This document shows, piece after piece, positions 32,652-44,511 of a DNA stretch of 64,000 bases. The notes beneath the pieces are model-generated. The model did no database searches, was not told the DNA's origin, and saw nothing but the letters and a program-made list of their open reading frames with translations. This DNA comes from Cunninghamia lanceolata (Eukaryota; Streptophyta; Pinopsida; Cupressales; Cupressaceae). Location: positions 10,930,001 through 10,994,000 of the forward strand of contig BSBN01000187.1 of the NCBI GenBank assembly GCA_027924645.1, in the 5' to 3' direction. How positions within the stretch are numbered: position 1 is the first letter of the stretch; the number at the start of each line of letters is the position of its first letter. The position numbers and the translations under genes were made by a program.

Positions 32652-33984
32652 TTAGGCATAGAACTTTTTGAGATGAACACTGTTAAGTGGCTCATCTAGA
32701 GGAATGCCATTAGGTGTAGCTAAAGTATAAGCTCCTGATCCATATGTTGCTGTCACAATAAAGGGACCTAACCAGTTAGGCTCAAACTTGCCCTTCTTCT
32801 CGCGGTCTGCTTGATTTCTTTGATTCTTTTTGAGTACAAGATCACCAACTTGAAACTATCTTTCTTTGACCTTTTTGTTGTAATTATGATGTAGGTGGTT
32901 TTGATAGACATGGAGATGATTGAATGCGGCAAGGCATCTTTCATCTAGTAATTCTAGCTCTGCTAATCTAGAAGTGCGATACTCCTCTCCATTTATCAGG
33001 TCCTGCATGGATACTCTGAGAGATGGGATCTCAACCTCTATAGGTAGGATGGCTTTAGAGCCATAGACCAAGGCATATGGTGTGGCACCAGTGGTTGTTC
33101 GGATACAAGTGTGGTAGGCCCATAGGGCGGGGTTGAGTTGTAGGTGCCAATCACGACCAGCTTAATTGACCATTTTTTTGAGGATTTTGAGAATGGTTTT
33201 ATTGGAAGCCTCATCTTGGCCTTTACTCTGCGGATAGTAGGGAGTTGAGAAATGATGTTGGATATTGTATTGTGTGCATAAGGCACAGACATCTTGATTC
33301 TTGAATGGTCTCCCATTATCAGTGACAATGGCTTGGGGGATACCATACCGACAAATGAGGTAGTTAAGGATAAACTTGGCTATTTGCTTACTGGTGATAT
33401 AGGTCATGGGAATGGCTTCAACCCACTTTGTGAAATACTCAGTGGCGGTAACGATAAACTTGTGGCCATTGGAAGAGGAGGGGTGGATTTGTCCTACGAG
33501 GTCGAGACCCTAATGAGAAAAAGGCCATGGAGTTGTCACAGGTTGTAGTTCATGAGCTGGTGCGTGAATCAAATCTCCATGTTGCTAACATTGTAGACAC
33601 TTCTTAGCAAACTGTGCAGCATCTTGTTCTATTGTTGGCCAGTAATAACCTGTTCTGAGTATCTTCTTAGCAAGATTAGGACCCGTAGAATGTACACCAC
33701 AAACACCTTCGTGTATGTCTCGTAAGGTAGCTTTAGCTTCTTCCATGTTAAGACATCGTAAAAGGATACCATCGAGACTTCGGTGATATAGTGTATCACC
33801 CAGAATGGTGTAGTGGGAGGATCGACGGATAAAGGTTTTGCGTTGGGTGGAGGAAAGGTTAGAGGGAAAGGTATTGTGCTTAAGGTATTCATAAATATCT
33901 TCATACCATGGGGAATTGGGACCAACAAGTTCACAGATGATTTCAGTAATTGGAATGTCGATGGCTGGTATCAACAATTGCGAA
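32652..33984 (-). pseudogene. integrase of Tat-2
   Basis: The zinc domain (IHEGVCGVHSTG, KKCLQC) lies at 33585-33720. The catalytic core has Asp in GLDLVGQIHP, Asp in IVTDNGRPFKN and Glu in GQDEASNKTI, so all three acidic residues are kept. The C-terminal domain has QVGDLVLKKN and EPNWLGPFIVTATYG and ends LNSVHLKKFYA with TAA at 32652. It is broken by TAG at 33585 (Gln context), TAG near 33510 (Trp context), TAA near 33162 and a frame change near 32855. It is the last pol domain before the 3' untranslated region. Confidence 0.93.
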
Positions 33985-34400
33985 TTCACATTTTTGTGTA
34001 TTTGCAAGCATGTCGATCATTGATCCTATAGATGCCATAGAATCTATAGCTTTGTTATGCTCTCTTGGAATTTGCTCAAATGTGATGCTAGAGAAGTGTG
34101 GTTTGTAGGCATCCACTAGTTGCTTGTAGGGGACCAACTTTTCATCCTTTGTTTGGTACTCATCTATGACTTGGTGAATGACTAGTTGTGAATCTCCATA
34201 CACTTGTAATTCTGTGATGTCCCATTGAACTGCTGTATTGAGATCTATAAGGAGTGCTTCATACTCGGCAATGTTGTTGGTGCAAGGGAATGCAAGCCGA
34301 TATGACTTAGGAATATAGTCATTCTGAGGTGTGATAAATAGGATGCTGACTCCTGATCCATGCTGTGTGTAGGAACCATCAAAGTACAACTTCCACATTA
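33985..34400 (-). pseudogene. archaeal-type RNase H of Tat-2
   Basis: WKLYFDGSYTQHGSGVSILF, FPCTNNIAEYEALL, VYGDSQLVIHQV and IPREHNKAIDSMASI give the full set of motifs. Catalytic Asp (FDGS), Glu (AEYEAL) and Asp (YGDSQ) are present. It is open without a stop and follows the gypsy RNase H in one frame, the defining Tat arrangement. It would digest RNA in RNA-DNA hybrids during cDNA synthesis. Confidence 0.93.
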
Positions 34401-34944
34401 TGGAGTTGGAAAGAGTGAATAGATTCTCATTCGGAAAGTCTGCTACCATAGGGTGTGTATCTGTCATGGGTGCTTCTGCTAATTGATCTGCTAGGGCTTG
34501 TCCCTTGATTGCTTTACGATCCACATACTCAATGTTGAACTCACTCAAGATCATGACCCATTTAGCTAATCTACTTATGAGAGCCACTTTTGCTAGTAGA
34601 TACTTCAAAGGATCAATTTTGGCTATAAGCTTTGTGTGCTGGTTGAGCATGTAATGCCGTAGCTTTTGGGAAGTGAACACTACTACTAAACAAGCTCTTT
34701 CCATCAGTGAATAATTAAGTTCATATCCCACCAAGGTTCGACTGATATAATAGATTGCATGCTCTTTTCTTGGCTCATCATGTTGTGCTAGCAAGGCCCC
34801 TAGGGCTAAAATTGTAGTTGAGATGTATAATATCAATGGTTTGTCTGCAACTGGTGGAACTAATACAGGAGGTGTAGCTAGATACTCTTTAAGTTGATCA
34901 AATGCTGCTTGACACTTATAATCCCATTGGAATGAGACATCCTT
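34401..34944 (-). pseudogene. gypsy-type RNase H of Tat-2
   Basis: The connection domain and degenerate RNase H after RT contain YYISRTLVGYELNYSLMER, HTKLIAKIDPLKYLL and IEYVDRKAIKGQALADQLAE. In Tat elements this older RNase H is thought to act mainly as a tether while the archaeal-type copy is catalytic. It is open from 34836. The junction with RT near 34940 has a TGA. Confidence 0.88.
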
Positions 34945-35880
34945 TCAGAGTAAGTGTTGAAATGGTTGACACTTATCTGCTAGCTGTGAGATGAAATGCC
35001 TGATGGACTGCAACCTTCCCTGAAGGCTCCTTAATGCTTTGAGGTTCTTTGGTGGAAGCATCTCCACTATAGCCTTTACTTTTACTAGGTCTACTTCAAT
35101 GCCTCTATGAGATATAATGTATCCTAATAGCTTCCCTAATGTTACACCAAAGACACACTTCTTTGGATTGAGGCGTACTTGATATTTCTTGACCCTATCA
35201 AAGATCTGTCCTAGAACTTGTATGTGAGCTATCCTAGAAGATTTAGCTAGTATGTCATCTACGTAGTCTTCCATGATATGATGAAAGAGATCGTGGAATA
35301 TCACTGTTATTGCTCTTTGATAAGTTGCTTCTGCATTCTTGAGACCAAACGGCATGACACACCAACAATAATTACCCCAAGGACAAGTAAAAGTTGTTTT
35401 ATGTTGATCTTCTTCTGCTATCCTTATCTGATTGTAGCCAGAGAATCCATCCATGAGAGAAAGCATCTCGTGGCCTGCTGTCAAGTCTACTATAATGTCA
35501 ATTTCGGTAGTGGAAAGTCGTCTTTGGGACATGCCTTGTTGAGATCTCTAAAATCATTACATATGCGGATACGCCCATTGGGTTTAAACACAAGTACAAT
35601 ATTTGAGACCCAATTTGAATAGTCAATAGGTCATATGAACTTTGCGTCTAATAACTTCTGTATTTCCACTTTTACCAAGAAAGCTATTTGTGGGTGCATC
35701 TTTCTTAGCTTTTGCTTGACTGGTTTCACTTTTGGATCAACTGTGAGGTAGTGAACAACTAGCTTAGGGTCTAAACCTGGCATATCAGCATAGGTCCATG
35801 CAAAGTTGATGGTTTGTTGTAAGAAGAAATTGTTAAGATTCCTATGCTCTGTTTCTGATAATGATGCTGCAAGGAATGTG
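34945..35880 (-). pseudogene. reverse transcriptase of Tat-2
   Basis: The leader FAWTYADMPGLDP at about 35770-35810 is followed by KLRKMHPQIAFLVKVEIQKL, a TAG near 35631, ICNDFRDLNKA, FTCPWGNYCWCVMPFGLKNA and the active site EDYVDDILAKS with YVDD at 35254-35265. LNPKKCVFGVTLGKLLGY and SLQGRLQSIRHFISQLADKC close the thumb. Breaks are few, and the catalytic Asp pair is intact. Confidence 0.93.
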
Positions 35881-36708
35881 GTCTTCAGATTTTGCTCTGT
35901 ACCAAGGTTTATCTCTATAGAATCTTCCACTAGGAGAGATGACTTCTCCTGATACTTAGATGGTAGGGGAAGGTCAAATCCTCCATCCTCAGGTGCCACA
36001 ATTGGGTTTTCACCTTTGGATAGGTCCTTTGTTTTTACTATTTGTATCGGGAGGTGCCACAGTGTGGTTTTCACCTAGAGACCTTTCTGTATTTTTACTT
36101 TTACGACTGGAGGATTTGGCATTCTCACCAAAGTAAGTTGTTGGCTCTAGTTCCATTACAAAACCTATTTTGTGATCACCTAGAGGGATACCATCCCGAA
36201 GTCCCATGAACTCAGCTAAAGCTTCGTCGTTCTGAAATATATCTATAACGGGGGACCCTTGTTGGTCCCAATCAATAAGTTCAGGGTAGACAAGTGTGAC
36301 ATTCTGGGTGTTTGTGGTGGATGTTAGGGATACAGAGGATAGCATAAATATGGAGGCTTCTGTAAATAGTTCAGTCATATGGAGGGAAGAGTCATCGATG
36401 ATATCCTCATTAGATGTCAAACCGGCGGAAAAAGTTTTGGCTACCTCGTCGAGGATATAATCGATGTCCAAGGCGTGCGGTACCTTTCTACCAAATCCTA
36501 ACCCCTTCTTGTCTAGCTTCTTTGTCACATTGATGGGCTCCATAGTTCCTTGATTCTGTTTCCCAAGGCCACCTTTGCCTTTATAGCCCATGTTTTTGAT
36601 GATCCTTAAGCCATTGCCATATTGCTTGACTGGTATTGTGACTGGTTCTTTCTCCCTATAGAGCTGAGAAGAGATGTCCTCAATAGTTTCCTCTTCCAAT
36701 AACCGTCC
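35881..36708 (-). pseudogene. pol linker of Tat-2 with a G-patch domain
   Basis: Between protease and RT lies an acidic region with a G-patch at about 36490-36625: IIKNMGYKGKGGLGKQNQG, then a further KKGLGFG. G-patch domains bind nucleic acids or activate DEAH helicases, and some retroviral proteases carry one. The rest (PELIDWDQQGSPVIDIFQND, GDHKIGFVMEL) has no assigned role but is conserved in Tat-3. The segment is open over 229 codons and changes frame near 36040. Confidence 0.8.
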
Positions 36709-38121
36709 CTATTGGAATTTGGTTAGGAATGTTGGGGGAGGGATAGCTGCTTTTTTGGTTACTTTGGCAATGGGTGGTTGGCCATAGGATTTTGGAGACA
36801 AAGGCATCTGCCCTACACAACAATATTTTGAGATATCATAAGTGCCAAAATCTATATCACGGATGTGTGCTTTGATTTTAGGAAGAGGATTAGGATTACT
36901 GCTAGAGGCTTGTGTCAGGTTTTCAAGATCAACATATAGTGGGGAGTCAAGGGCTTTTTCATTGTTAGGCACTCGGTTGCAATTCTTATAACTACCTTGC
37001 AAGACCTGGCAGAATTCGAATGGATTTGGGTCTCTTGGGATAGTGATCTCTGTACCATTGTATGGGAACTTCAGAGACTGATGGTACGTGGAAGGAACAA
37101 CCTTCATTGCATGGATCCATGGGTGGCCAAGGATAATATTGTACAACAGGTCAATATCAAGGACATGACACTTCGTTTCAAGCATGATGGGGCCCAGTTG
37201 TATAGGCAAGTGGATAACACCTTCTGACCGGCGTTCAACATCATCATATCCCTTGAATGTAATACTATGCTCAGAGTTGACATGATCCTTAGTGTATCCC
37301 AATTGCTTAAGTAACTTTAAAGAACAGATGTTGAGACCAACACCACCATCTATGAGTATGCATTTGATTTTGTGCTTATGGATGATAACTTCAATATGAA
37401 GGGCATCATTGTGATATGGATCATGGGAGGGGAGGTCCTTCTCAAAGAAAACCACATTGTAAGGTGAAGCAATATTACCCACTATAGCTTGGAAATCTGC
37501 AACCGCTATGTTGTTAGGATCCGAAGACTCTTGGAGGGCCTTTTCTAACACAACTCTATGTGCAGGTGATGACCGTAAAAGGTCCAAGATAGAGATTTGT
37601 GCTGGCGTTTTCCCTAGATGTTTGATCAGATTATAATCAGATTGAGCTGGAAGACTAGGTGTAGGACCACGAATGGTGACACGACCACGGTGAGTGGTAA
37701 CAGCGCAATCTGTAGATTTGCCTTTGATTGTGAGGGTAGACACTCGACTCTCATTAAAACGACCTACAATAGAGTCAAAGGAAGTAAAAGCATGGTTAAC
37801 AGCTTTACCCTTATCCTGAGGAGGAGGTGGACCATGGTGAGGGAATGGTTCCTTATACATGTTAAGGTCTTTGTTCACGTGTTGAGCTGGTGGATCATGT
37901 TCCAGAGAGATTAGGTTGCCTTCAATGAGATTTTGGATTAGGTGTTTGAGTTTCATGCACGATGCAGTTCTGTGCCCTTTGATCCTATGGAATTCACAGT
38001 ATTCATTTTCTCTGTACCGTGCGGTTTTATAAATGGGTTCCCCATAGGGAGGAGCCTCAGGTAGGGTTATAAGACCTCTCTGTAAAATATTTTGTAAGAC
38101 AACCTCTATGGGTTCTCCCAA
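36709..38121 (-). pseudogene. nucleocapsid finger and aspartic protease of Tat-2
   Basis: A 470-codon open frame. The variant zinc finger C-X2-H-X4-H-X4-C (CEFHRIKGHRTASC) is at 37957-37998, followed by LKHLIQNLIEGNLI; this type is usual at the Gag end of Tat elements. The protease has LIDGGVGLNICSL with IDGG at 37342-37353 in place of DSG/DTG, and IILGHPWIHAMK about 75 residues later. The DGG variant is shared with Tat-3. Gag and protease are therefore in one frame here without a stop. Confidence 0.87.
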
Positions 38122-40548
38122 GGGAGTAAATTGACACCACTGAGGGTAATCTTGTTGAGGCCGTTCTTGTTGTCGTTGTTGTTGATTTTGATAGGGCTGC
38201 CATTGTTGTTGCTATTGTTGCGGATGCTGACTTGGTTGTGCATGTTGCAGCAGCATTTGCAATGTTTGGACATGTTTAGAATCGACCACACCATCATTGA
38301 CTATGTTTTTGTTTTTGTTCCAATATTTGGGTTTATCGCTCGATTGTTGATGAGAAGCATTGTCTTTTATTTCTTTGAAGATTTTGACCACACCCTTAGC
38401 AATGAGGGCCTTTTCAATGTTGTTTCCCTTGTATGTGATTTCATCGAAGGTTGTAGCACTAAGAATTTGCAAATGGAAACCTAACTCTTGGTTGAGGTTC
38501 TGCACAAATATGCTAACAAGCTATTTCTCTGAAATCTTGAAAGGGAATTTGCTAGCCATTTATCTCCATCGCTGAAGGAAAGAAATGAATGTTTCACCAT
38601 TTTTCTATTTGTTGTTGCATAGATCAGTCATGGAGATTTCATGCTCTGCATTGTAGGAGAAATGGGTGGCAAATTTCTCTGCCAGCTCGTTAAAAGACTT
38701 GATACCCGTAGGGAGGTGCGAGAACCATTCTATAGCTTGGCCTCCAAGACTGCGAGGAAAGAGACACATAAGATATGTGTCATTATGTGAGACATCGAAG
38801 CAAGAAAGATAGAATTCCCTGAGATGGTCTTTTGGGTCACCTTTTCCTTTGTATTTATCAAACTTAGGAATAGTAAAATTTTGAGGAAAAGGGATCATTG
38901 GTAATGACTGATCAAAAGGATAAGGACACACTTCCTCTAAAGAGAAGGTCTTCTTGGTGTGGCCAAACATAAGATCAGATAGTTGTTGTTGAACTTCCGC
39001 TATTTTTGGCTCCATCACCGTGGGAGGGGTTGGAAACATCTCATGTTGTCCTAGAAGTGGTTGTTGTTGCCCATGTGGAAGATTGTATTGTAATCCATGA
39101 GCATTGGCGTTGTAAGGGTCGTACAATTGGTTGGGGTCATATGCATTGTATGTTGGGTTGAGATTGGGTTGGAATTAGATGTTTTGATTCGAAGGAGGTG
39201 GGGGCGGCGCTAGGTAAGAATGTTGGCTTTGTGATGGTTTGAGAAAAGAATTTGGGGGTGGAAAGCTAAAGTGCACTAGATTAGGTTGTGATGGCGGCAC
39301 ATAGCTTTGGTAAACTTGATGTTGGAAATGTTGAGGGTGGCTAGGCAATGTGTGAAAGAAATTTAGCACAGATGAATGTTGTGGAGGAGGGGCATAGGTA
39401 GATGTGATTAGTGATGGTTGAGGTTGATTGATGATGAGAGTAGAAGAATGTTGTGGTTGGGCTGGCATGACTCTAGTTGGTTGAGAGAGATGAAGGCTTG
39501 ATGATATAGGAAGTGGCATTTGTTGATACCCTTGTTGCATGGCTACATAGTTGTTCCCCAGATTGTAATTTGGTGGGAAACCTATGCGTGATGGGGTAAC
39601 CAAGATTCCACTTGTGATTGGTGTGGATACTTGAGGGGTTTGTTGTATATTTGATCGAGCTAAGGTGGCTTGCTTAGCTAGCTCCACTTGAAGTTGGAGA
39701 GTTTCTTGTTGATTTTTGTAGATCTCCATAGGAGTCAGAAGCGGTGATATGGGCCTTTCTCTTGGCACATTTTGATAAAGGGGTTTCTTATATTGTACAA
39801 GTGATCTCCCTTGCGAGCCTTGTTCAGGTAAAGGTGTGGTCACTATTGACATGGTGTGCACCGCTTGTATGGTGTCTTGGGTATTGTTTGTCTCCTTGAG
39901 ATTGGATAAATTAAAATTTTGAGGCAATTTGGCTCCTTGCTTGGCAGGCAGGTGAAAGAAATGATCCTAGTTCTCACTCAGGATTTTGTCAAAGGTGGCT
40001 ATGGCTCTAGGATCATGTATGAATTCATCAAGATCTTGTCCATCTTCTTGAGAGGATTGACCAATTTCAAAGTGTTGCTCTTCTTGAGATGGGGCTAGAT
40101 CTGCAGTATAACCAATAAGATCCTAAGATATATCAGTAGTATAGTGAGGTGTACTTACCAAAGGGACCCTTACTTCCTGAGTTAGGACTTGGTCGACAGT
40201 ATAACCTTGCGGCACAAAATCCATAGGCATACCAGTGGTAAAAGGTAGGGCACTTACTAAAGGGACCCTACCTTCTTGTGGATTGTTTGGGTGATCTAGC
40301 TGCGGGATGCTTGGAGAGTTTGTAGATCTTTCTGCGGGTGTCCTAGGAGTAACCTTGGGGGTAATGTTGAGATGACTAGATTGCGGTGTGTGAGGAGGCG
40401 ATTTGCACTTCCTAGGGACAACTTGCTTGGAGTTCATAGTTTGTTGGAGCCTAGTGAGTACCATGGAATACACTAGGACAAAAGGACTGTTGAGATTTTG
40501 CTTGTGATTTGGAAAAGACAAACTCTGATGCACAATTGACTGGACCAA
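38106..40548 (-). pseudogene. gag: gag of Tat-2
   Basis: The N-terminal 450 residues are Pro/Gln/Ser-rich and probably disordered. The gag core is at 38520-38960: FPQNFTIPKFDKYKGKGDPK, FYLSCFDVSHNDTYL, LGGQAIEWFSHLP and FNELAEKFATHF. A Gln-rich segment (38120-38300) leads to the zinc finger. In-frame stops are near 40120, 39955, 39175, 38605, 38560 and 38215, several in Gln or Trp contexts. It forms the particle shell. Confidence 0.85.
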
Positions 40549-40589
40549 ATGTGCTATACTATTTGGCTAGAGTCACAGGACTGTGCAAC

Positions 40590-40800
40590 CAAAAGTGTAC
40601 TACTGTAATACCAAAAGTGATGGACTGAGCTACCAAAGGTGAGATACTACTGTACCAAAGGTGAGCTACGGTTACCAAAAGTGAGCTACTGTTATATTGA
40701 GGGTGCTGAAGTAGTTTAGCCAGAGGCGAGGTGCTGTTATACCAAAGGCGAGCTACTGTTAGACCAAAGGTGAGCTGTTGTTCTACTAGAGGCGCTGAAG
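40590..40800 (-). repeat. degenerate short tandem repeats upstream of gag
   Basis: On the + strand the unit is close to ACCAAAGGTGAGCTACTGTT, with about eight decayed copies. It lies just upstream of the first gag ATG on the - strand. Confidence 0.75.
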
Positions 40801-42360
40801 TAGTGTTTGATGTTTTAAAAAGGCAAAATTTTGATAGATCTGGTTTATTTCTGATTGGATTTATTTTTGGTAAGAGAAAACACAGCAAACAAAGTCAGCA
40901 AAGACGAACTGACACAACAAATAGTGTATGTTCAAGGCTCACAAAAAAGCCCAATGTTTCCACAGGTATGAGACAATTTGCAAACAACTATCAAGCACTT
41001 TTTATCCCTAGAGACAAGGTTTCATTGCAGTAGATCAGCTCACAACTTAATACTCCATCGATAAAAATATCATTCCATAAAGGTGTCGGATATTTTGTAT
41101 CTTTGCGAGAGACGATAGGTAGGGATATCTCACCCTCCCCTTAGAAAGCTCAAGTAGGTCACAAGAGCTTTATGGCCAAGGGAATACTATCTCTTCTCAA
41201 GGGAGCCAATGGTGAGTATCTTAAGGGTTTAAATTGATTCCCCTTGCACTAATGATTACCACAATGTTCTGAGGTAAGTCGGGTAGTCTTTATCTAAAAT
41301 GGTTCTTAGTAACTTTAAGGGACCAACACCTTATGAGCAATGTGACAAGCTACTAAAAGCTTTAACCAATCCTACTAAGAGTATCAAATACTTCGCTCAA
41401 TGTGAAAATCGTTTCCACAAGGAGCTAGTACACCTCTTTTCAGTTTGGCACCACAAGGTAAGGCCGACGTTGGTTAGGACTTGGCTTTCACCTTATCCCT
41501 CTTATATAGCGGTTCAAAGGAAAACTCCGCTTAGGGTCATCCATTTTGGATGAAGTGTAATCCCAAAAGTAGACCCTTCTAAAGGATGTACTAAAATGTA
41601 AGAGCAAGCACATCAAACAAAGGTTCAATTGTCCTGTTATAAGAAAAATAAGGTGCAAGTAAACTAGGCACACACACGTTTGTAGTTGTCAATTGTCCCT
41701 TATGAAATTGAAGTGTTTGGCATTCAGGTCCATTGTCCCTTAGAAAATTGAGGTGTTTTCACATACATGTCCATTGTCCCTTAAGAAAAGCAGTATGTTC
41801 CTAAGACTTAGATTGTCGAAATGATTTGTTCAATTATCCCTTAAGAAGGCAATATGTTTCTAAGACTTAGTGCAATAAATCAAGATTTCTTCAATGCTCA
41901 TCCTACATGAACATGTTAGAAAACCTATTTGCTCTATGTGAGTGATAAGAAGCTGCAACAAGGCAGTTAGTTCCACAAAAACTCACAAGTCAGCAAAAGG
42001 TAAACAAATTGACCAAATGCGTTGTGCAAGTAGGTTTGATTTTGATTGCAAAAAAATATTGGTTAAAAGTATCATCACCTGAAAATGTCTTGACCACTAC
42101 AAAGGTTGACTCGTCAGCTTTTCGAAAAGTCCAAATTTGTGCGATTTCGATGTCGTATGTGAAAGTTGTGAAAATTTGAAAAAAAAGGCCTATTTTGCTA
42201 AGTGGAAAAAACAATGAACTCCCCCTTTGTTGTTTTTTTGTTTTATTAAATGAACAAAATAAAAAATAAAAAATAAAGTATTATTTTTATTTATTTATTT
42301 TTTTAAATTTTGTTTTTTTTAATTATTATTTTTGTTTTTTATTTATTTATTTATTTTTTG

Positions 42361-42945
42361 TTAAGTGTGCTGTGTGTGCAAGAGTGGTGGCTGGGCGGTG
42401 GAGACAGAGGGCTGGGCGGAGGGTGCGGTAGTGGCCGAGCGGCTGGGCGGAGGGAGGTGGGATCGTAGAGGAGGCGAAGTGAGGGTGACGCATGGGCAGA
42501 AAGGGGGGAGCAGAGGTGGTGCGCAGGTGGTGGGGGAAGGGGTAACGCGCAGGGCAGTAGATCTAGGAGGCAGGGAGTGGCGGTGGCCAAGTGGCTGGGT
42601 GGTAGGAAGCAGCGGATGACAGGCTGAGCAGGGCGGTACACAGAGGGGTGGCAGTGGGAGGAGATGGGCGGGGATCGAGTGATGGTGGCAGTTGGGCACG
42701 CAGGGAGGATGGACAGTGGTAGTGGTTGGGTGCGCAGGGAAGGGCGCAGGAGGGTTGGGTTTGCAGGGAGCGAGGGGGTGCTGCGGGATGGTGCAGGTAG
42801 GGGGCTTGAAGGGGAGTGGCAGAGGGCTGAGTGGCAGGGAGGCCGAGGGTGTGGGGAAGTTGGGAGCTGTGGGGATGGGGATGCAGTGTGGGGGGTCGAG
42901 GGGGTGGGGTTTTGGGGGAGCCGTGGGGGCCAGAGCACCCCTGCC
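42361..42945 (+). repeat. G-rich island in the Tat-2 leader
   Basis: About 585 bases are strongly G-rich on the + strand, with recurrent GGCTGGGCGG, GGGTGCGCAGGGA and GGCAGTGGG-type segments, inside DNA that is otherwise AT-rich. G runs of three or more are dense enough for quadruplex formation. Open frames here are composition artefacts. Long T-rich tracts flank both sides. Confidence 0.8.
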
Positions 42946-42954
42946 AATGTTTTT

Positions 42955-43115
42955 TATTTTATTTTTTTATGTTTTTGTTTTTATAAGAACAAAAATAGTA
43001 AAAAGAAACAATAAATAAATAAAATGTAATGCTATTTGTTTTTTTTTGTTTTTATAAGAACAAAAATACTAAAAAGAAATAATAAATAAATAAAATGTAA
43101 TGCTATTTGTTTTGT
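42955..43115 (+). repeat. tandem duplication of an AT-rich unit
   Basis: A unit of about 74 bases with TTTTTATAAGAACAAAAATA and TAAATAAAATGTAATGCTAT occurs twice, at about 42966-43038 and 43044-43113, right after the G-rich island. Confidence 0.8.
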
Positions 43116-43369
43116 TTTTTTTTTTTAAAAAAAAATTTTTTGCAAAAAATATGTTGAGATGTAAAAAAAATTTCAAAAAATTTCAAATAGCAACCTAGAC
43201 AAATGATAGGTTATTTTGTACCTCCGAGGTCGTCTGGACCCAACGGTGAGCTCAATTTGTACGTAGGAGGCCGCTTGTGAGAGTTGATTCCTGAATGCTC
43301 TCTCAAACACACCAGAATTTGTAACAAGCACTTTCAAAGCCAAACACTCACAAACAAGATGGGGGTTAG

Positions 43370-43387
43370 ATCACTAGGCATGCCAAA
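43370..43387 (-). promoter_or_regulatory. probable primer binding site of Tat-2
   Basis: Directly next to the 5' LTR, the - strand reads TTTGGCATGCCTAGTGAT. From memory, grass Tat elements carry a TTTGGCACGCCYGGTG-like site; the differences here are CpG-type transitions. The tRNA is not assigned. Confidence 0.5.
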
Positions 43388-44506
43388 TGTGAATGGGAAA
43401 AATGGATTGATCAATAAACAATATTAAACCCAAACATCAATGAAATATGAAGGAAAAAAAATTAATAAAAGCAAAGAGATACTTACAACCTTTACCTTTC
43501 GGCTTCCATTGCTCGCCTATTCTTTCTTGATCTTGAGTGATGAAGATTTGGCCCTCAGGGAGCTTGCTTCCTTGCTTCGATTCCTCAAGATGACAAGGAA
43601 AAATGGCTGTAATACCTGTTGTGTTGAAGATGAGCTTCAAACACAAGGATAATGGAGGATATTGGAATGTCTAGAATGTGGAGATTTGAGAGGAATGTGG
43701 GCATGATAAAGATGCCAGAATGAAGTTTCTAGAAGAAATTGGACATGGTAAGGATACTTGAAAGAAGTCCCCCCTAATTGCTTAGAGAGGAGTCTTATTT
43801 ATAGATTTTTTGAAAAGGCAATGCAGGGTGAGGATCAAAAGATGAGATCAATGGCTCTCATTTTTTGTGAATCTTTAATTAATAATGGATGAATTAAATT
43901 TTTTTTTTTGAGAAGAGTGGGTTATGACAATTGAATTAAGAATTCAATAGTGGAGGATAGTGAGGAACAACTGAATTAAAAATTCAATTGGTGGAGTATA
44001 GTGGGGAATAACTGAATTAAGAATTCAATAGTGGAGAATAGTGGGTTATGACAATTGAATTAAGAATTCAATAGTGGAGGATAGTGGGGAACAATTGAAT
44101 TAAGAATTCAATAGTGGATGATAGTGGGGAACAATTGAATTAAAAATTCAATTGGTGGAGTATAGTGGGGAACAATTGAATTAAGAATTCAATTTTGGAT
44201 AATAGAGGATATTAGCTAATTAAATATTAAGAATATTTAATTATATTGCAACATGGTGAGGTGGAAGAGATGAGGTGGAAAGATGAGGTGGATTGATGAA
44301 GTGGATTTTGTGAGGTAGATTTAGGATTTGAGACATTAGAAGAATTTAGGGATTTTAATTAAATAAAATGATTTTATTTAATTGTAGGATAATGAACCAA
44401 TCAAATAAACTTATAATATTTATTTAATTGATAGAAGAAAATATGAATTAAGATAAATATTAGAATATTTACTTAATTCAACCTGAGCCAATTTTAGGTG
44501 TCTACA
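43388..44506 (-). repeat. 5' LTR of Tat-2 (1119 bp)
   Basis: Same ends as the LTR at 29616 and flanked outside by GGTAG. It is 40 bases longer because the GAATTAAGAATTC array (43920-44200) has one more unit. TATA box CTATAAATA on the - strand at 43796-43804. Confidence 0.93.
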
Positions 44507-44511
44507 GGTAG

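Larger units (their letters stand above)
40549..43369 (-). other. long leader of Tat-2 between primer site and gag
   Basis: About 2.8 kb without a credible gene. It contains a repeat array next to gag, a set of TCCATTGTCCCTTA repeats at 41690-41850, a G-rich island and flanking AT-rich direct repeats, each listed or noted separately. Such long leaders are common in plant Ty3/gypsy elements and may hold the packaging signal. Confidence 0.7.
29616..44506 (-). mobile_element. Tat-2: complete Tat-type Ty3/gypsy element, nested
   Basis: Two LTRs (29616-30694 and 43388-44506) flank gag-pol on the - strand. A perfect 5-base duplication GGTAG (29611-29615 and 44507-44511) marks insertion into the family B LTR ORF. 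Order on the - strand: 5' LTR, primer site, long leader, gag with CX2HX4HX4C finger, protease, G-patch, RT, gypsy RNase H, archaeal-type RNase H, integrase, 2-kb 3' untranslated region, polypurine tract, 3' LTR. RT followed by two RNase H domains is the Tat arrangement. By eye the LTRs differ by a few percent plus indels, so the insertion is moderately old. Confidence 0.96.

Noticed and set aside
42351..42947. Long Pro/Ser-rich - strand and Gly-rich + strand frames
   Set aside because: They are products of the G-rich island; several frames on both strands are open at once.
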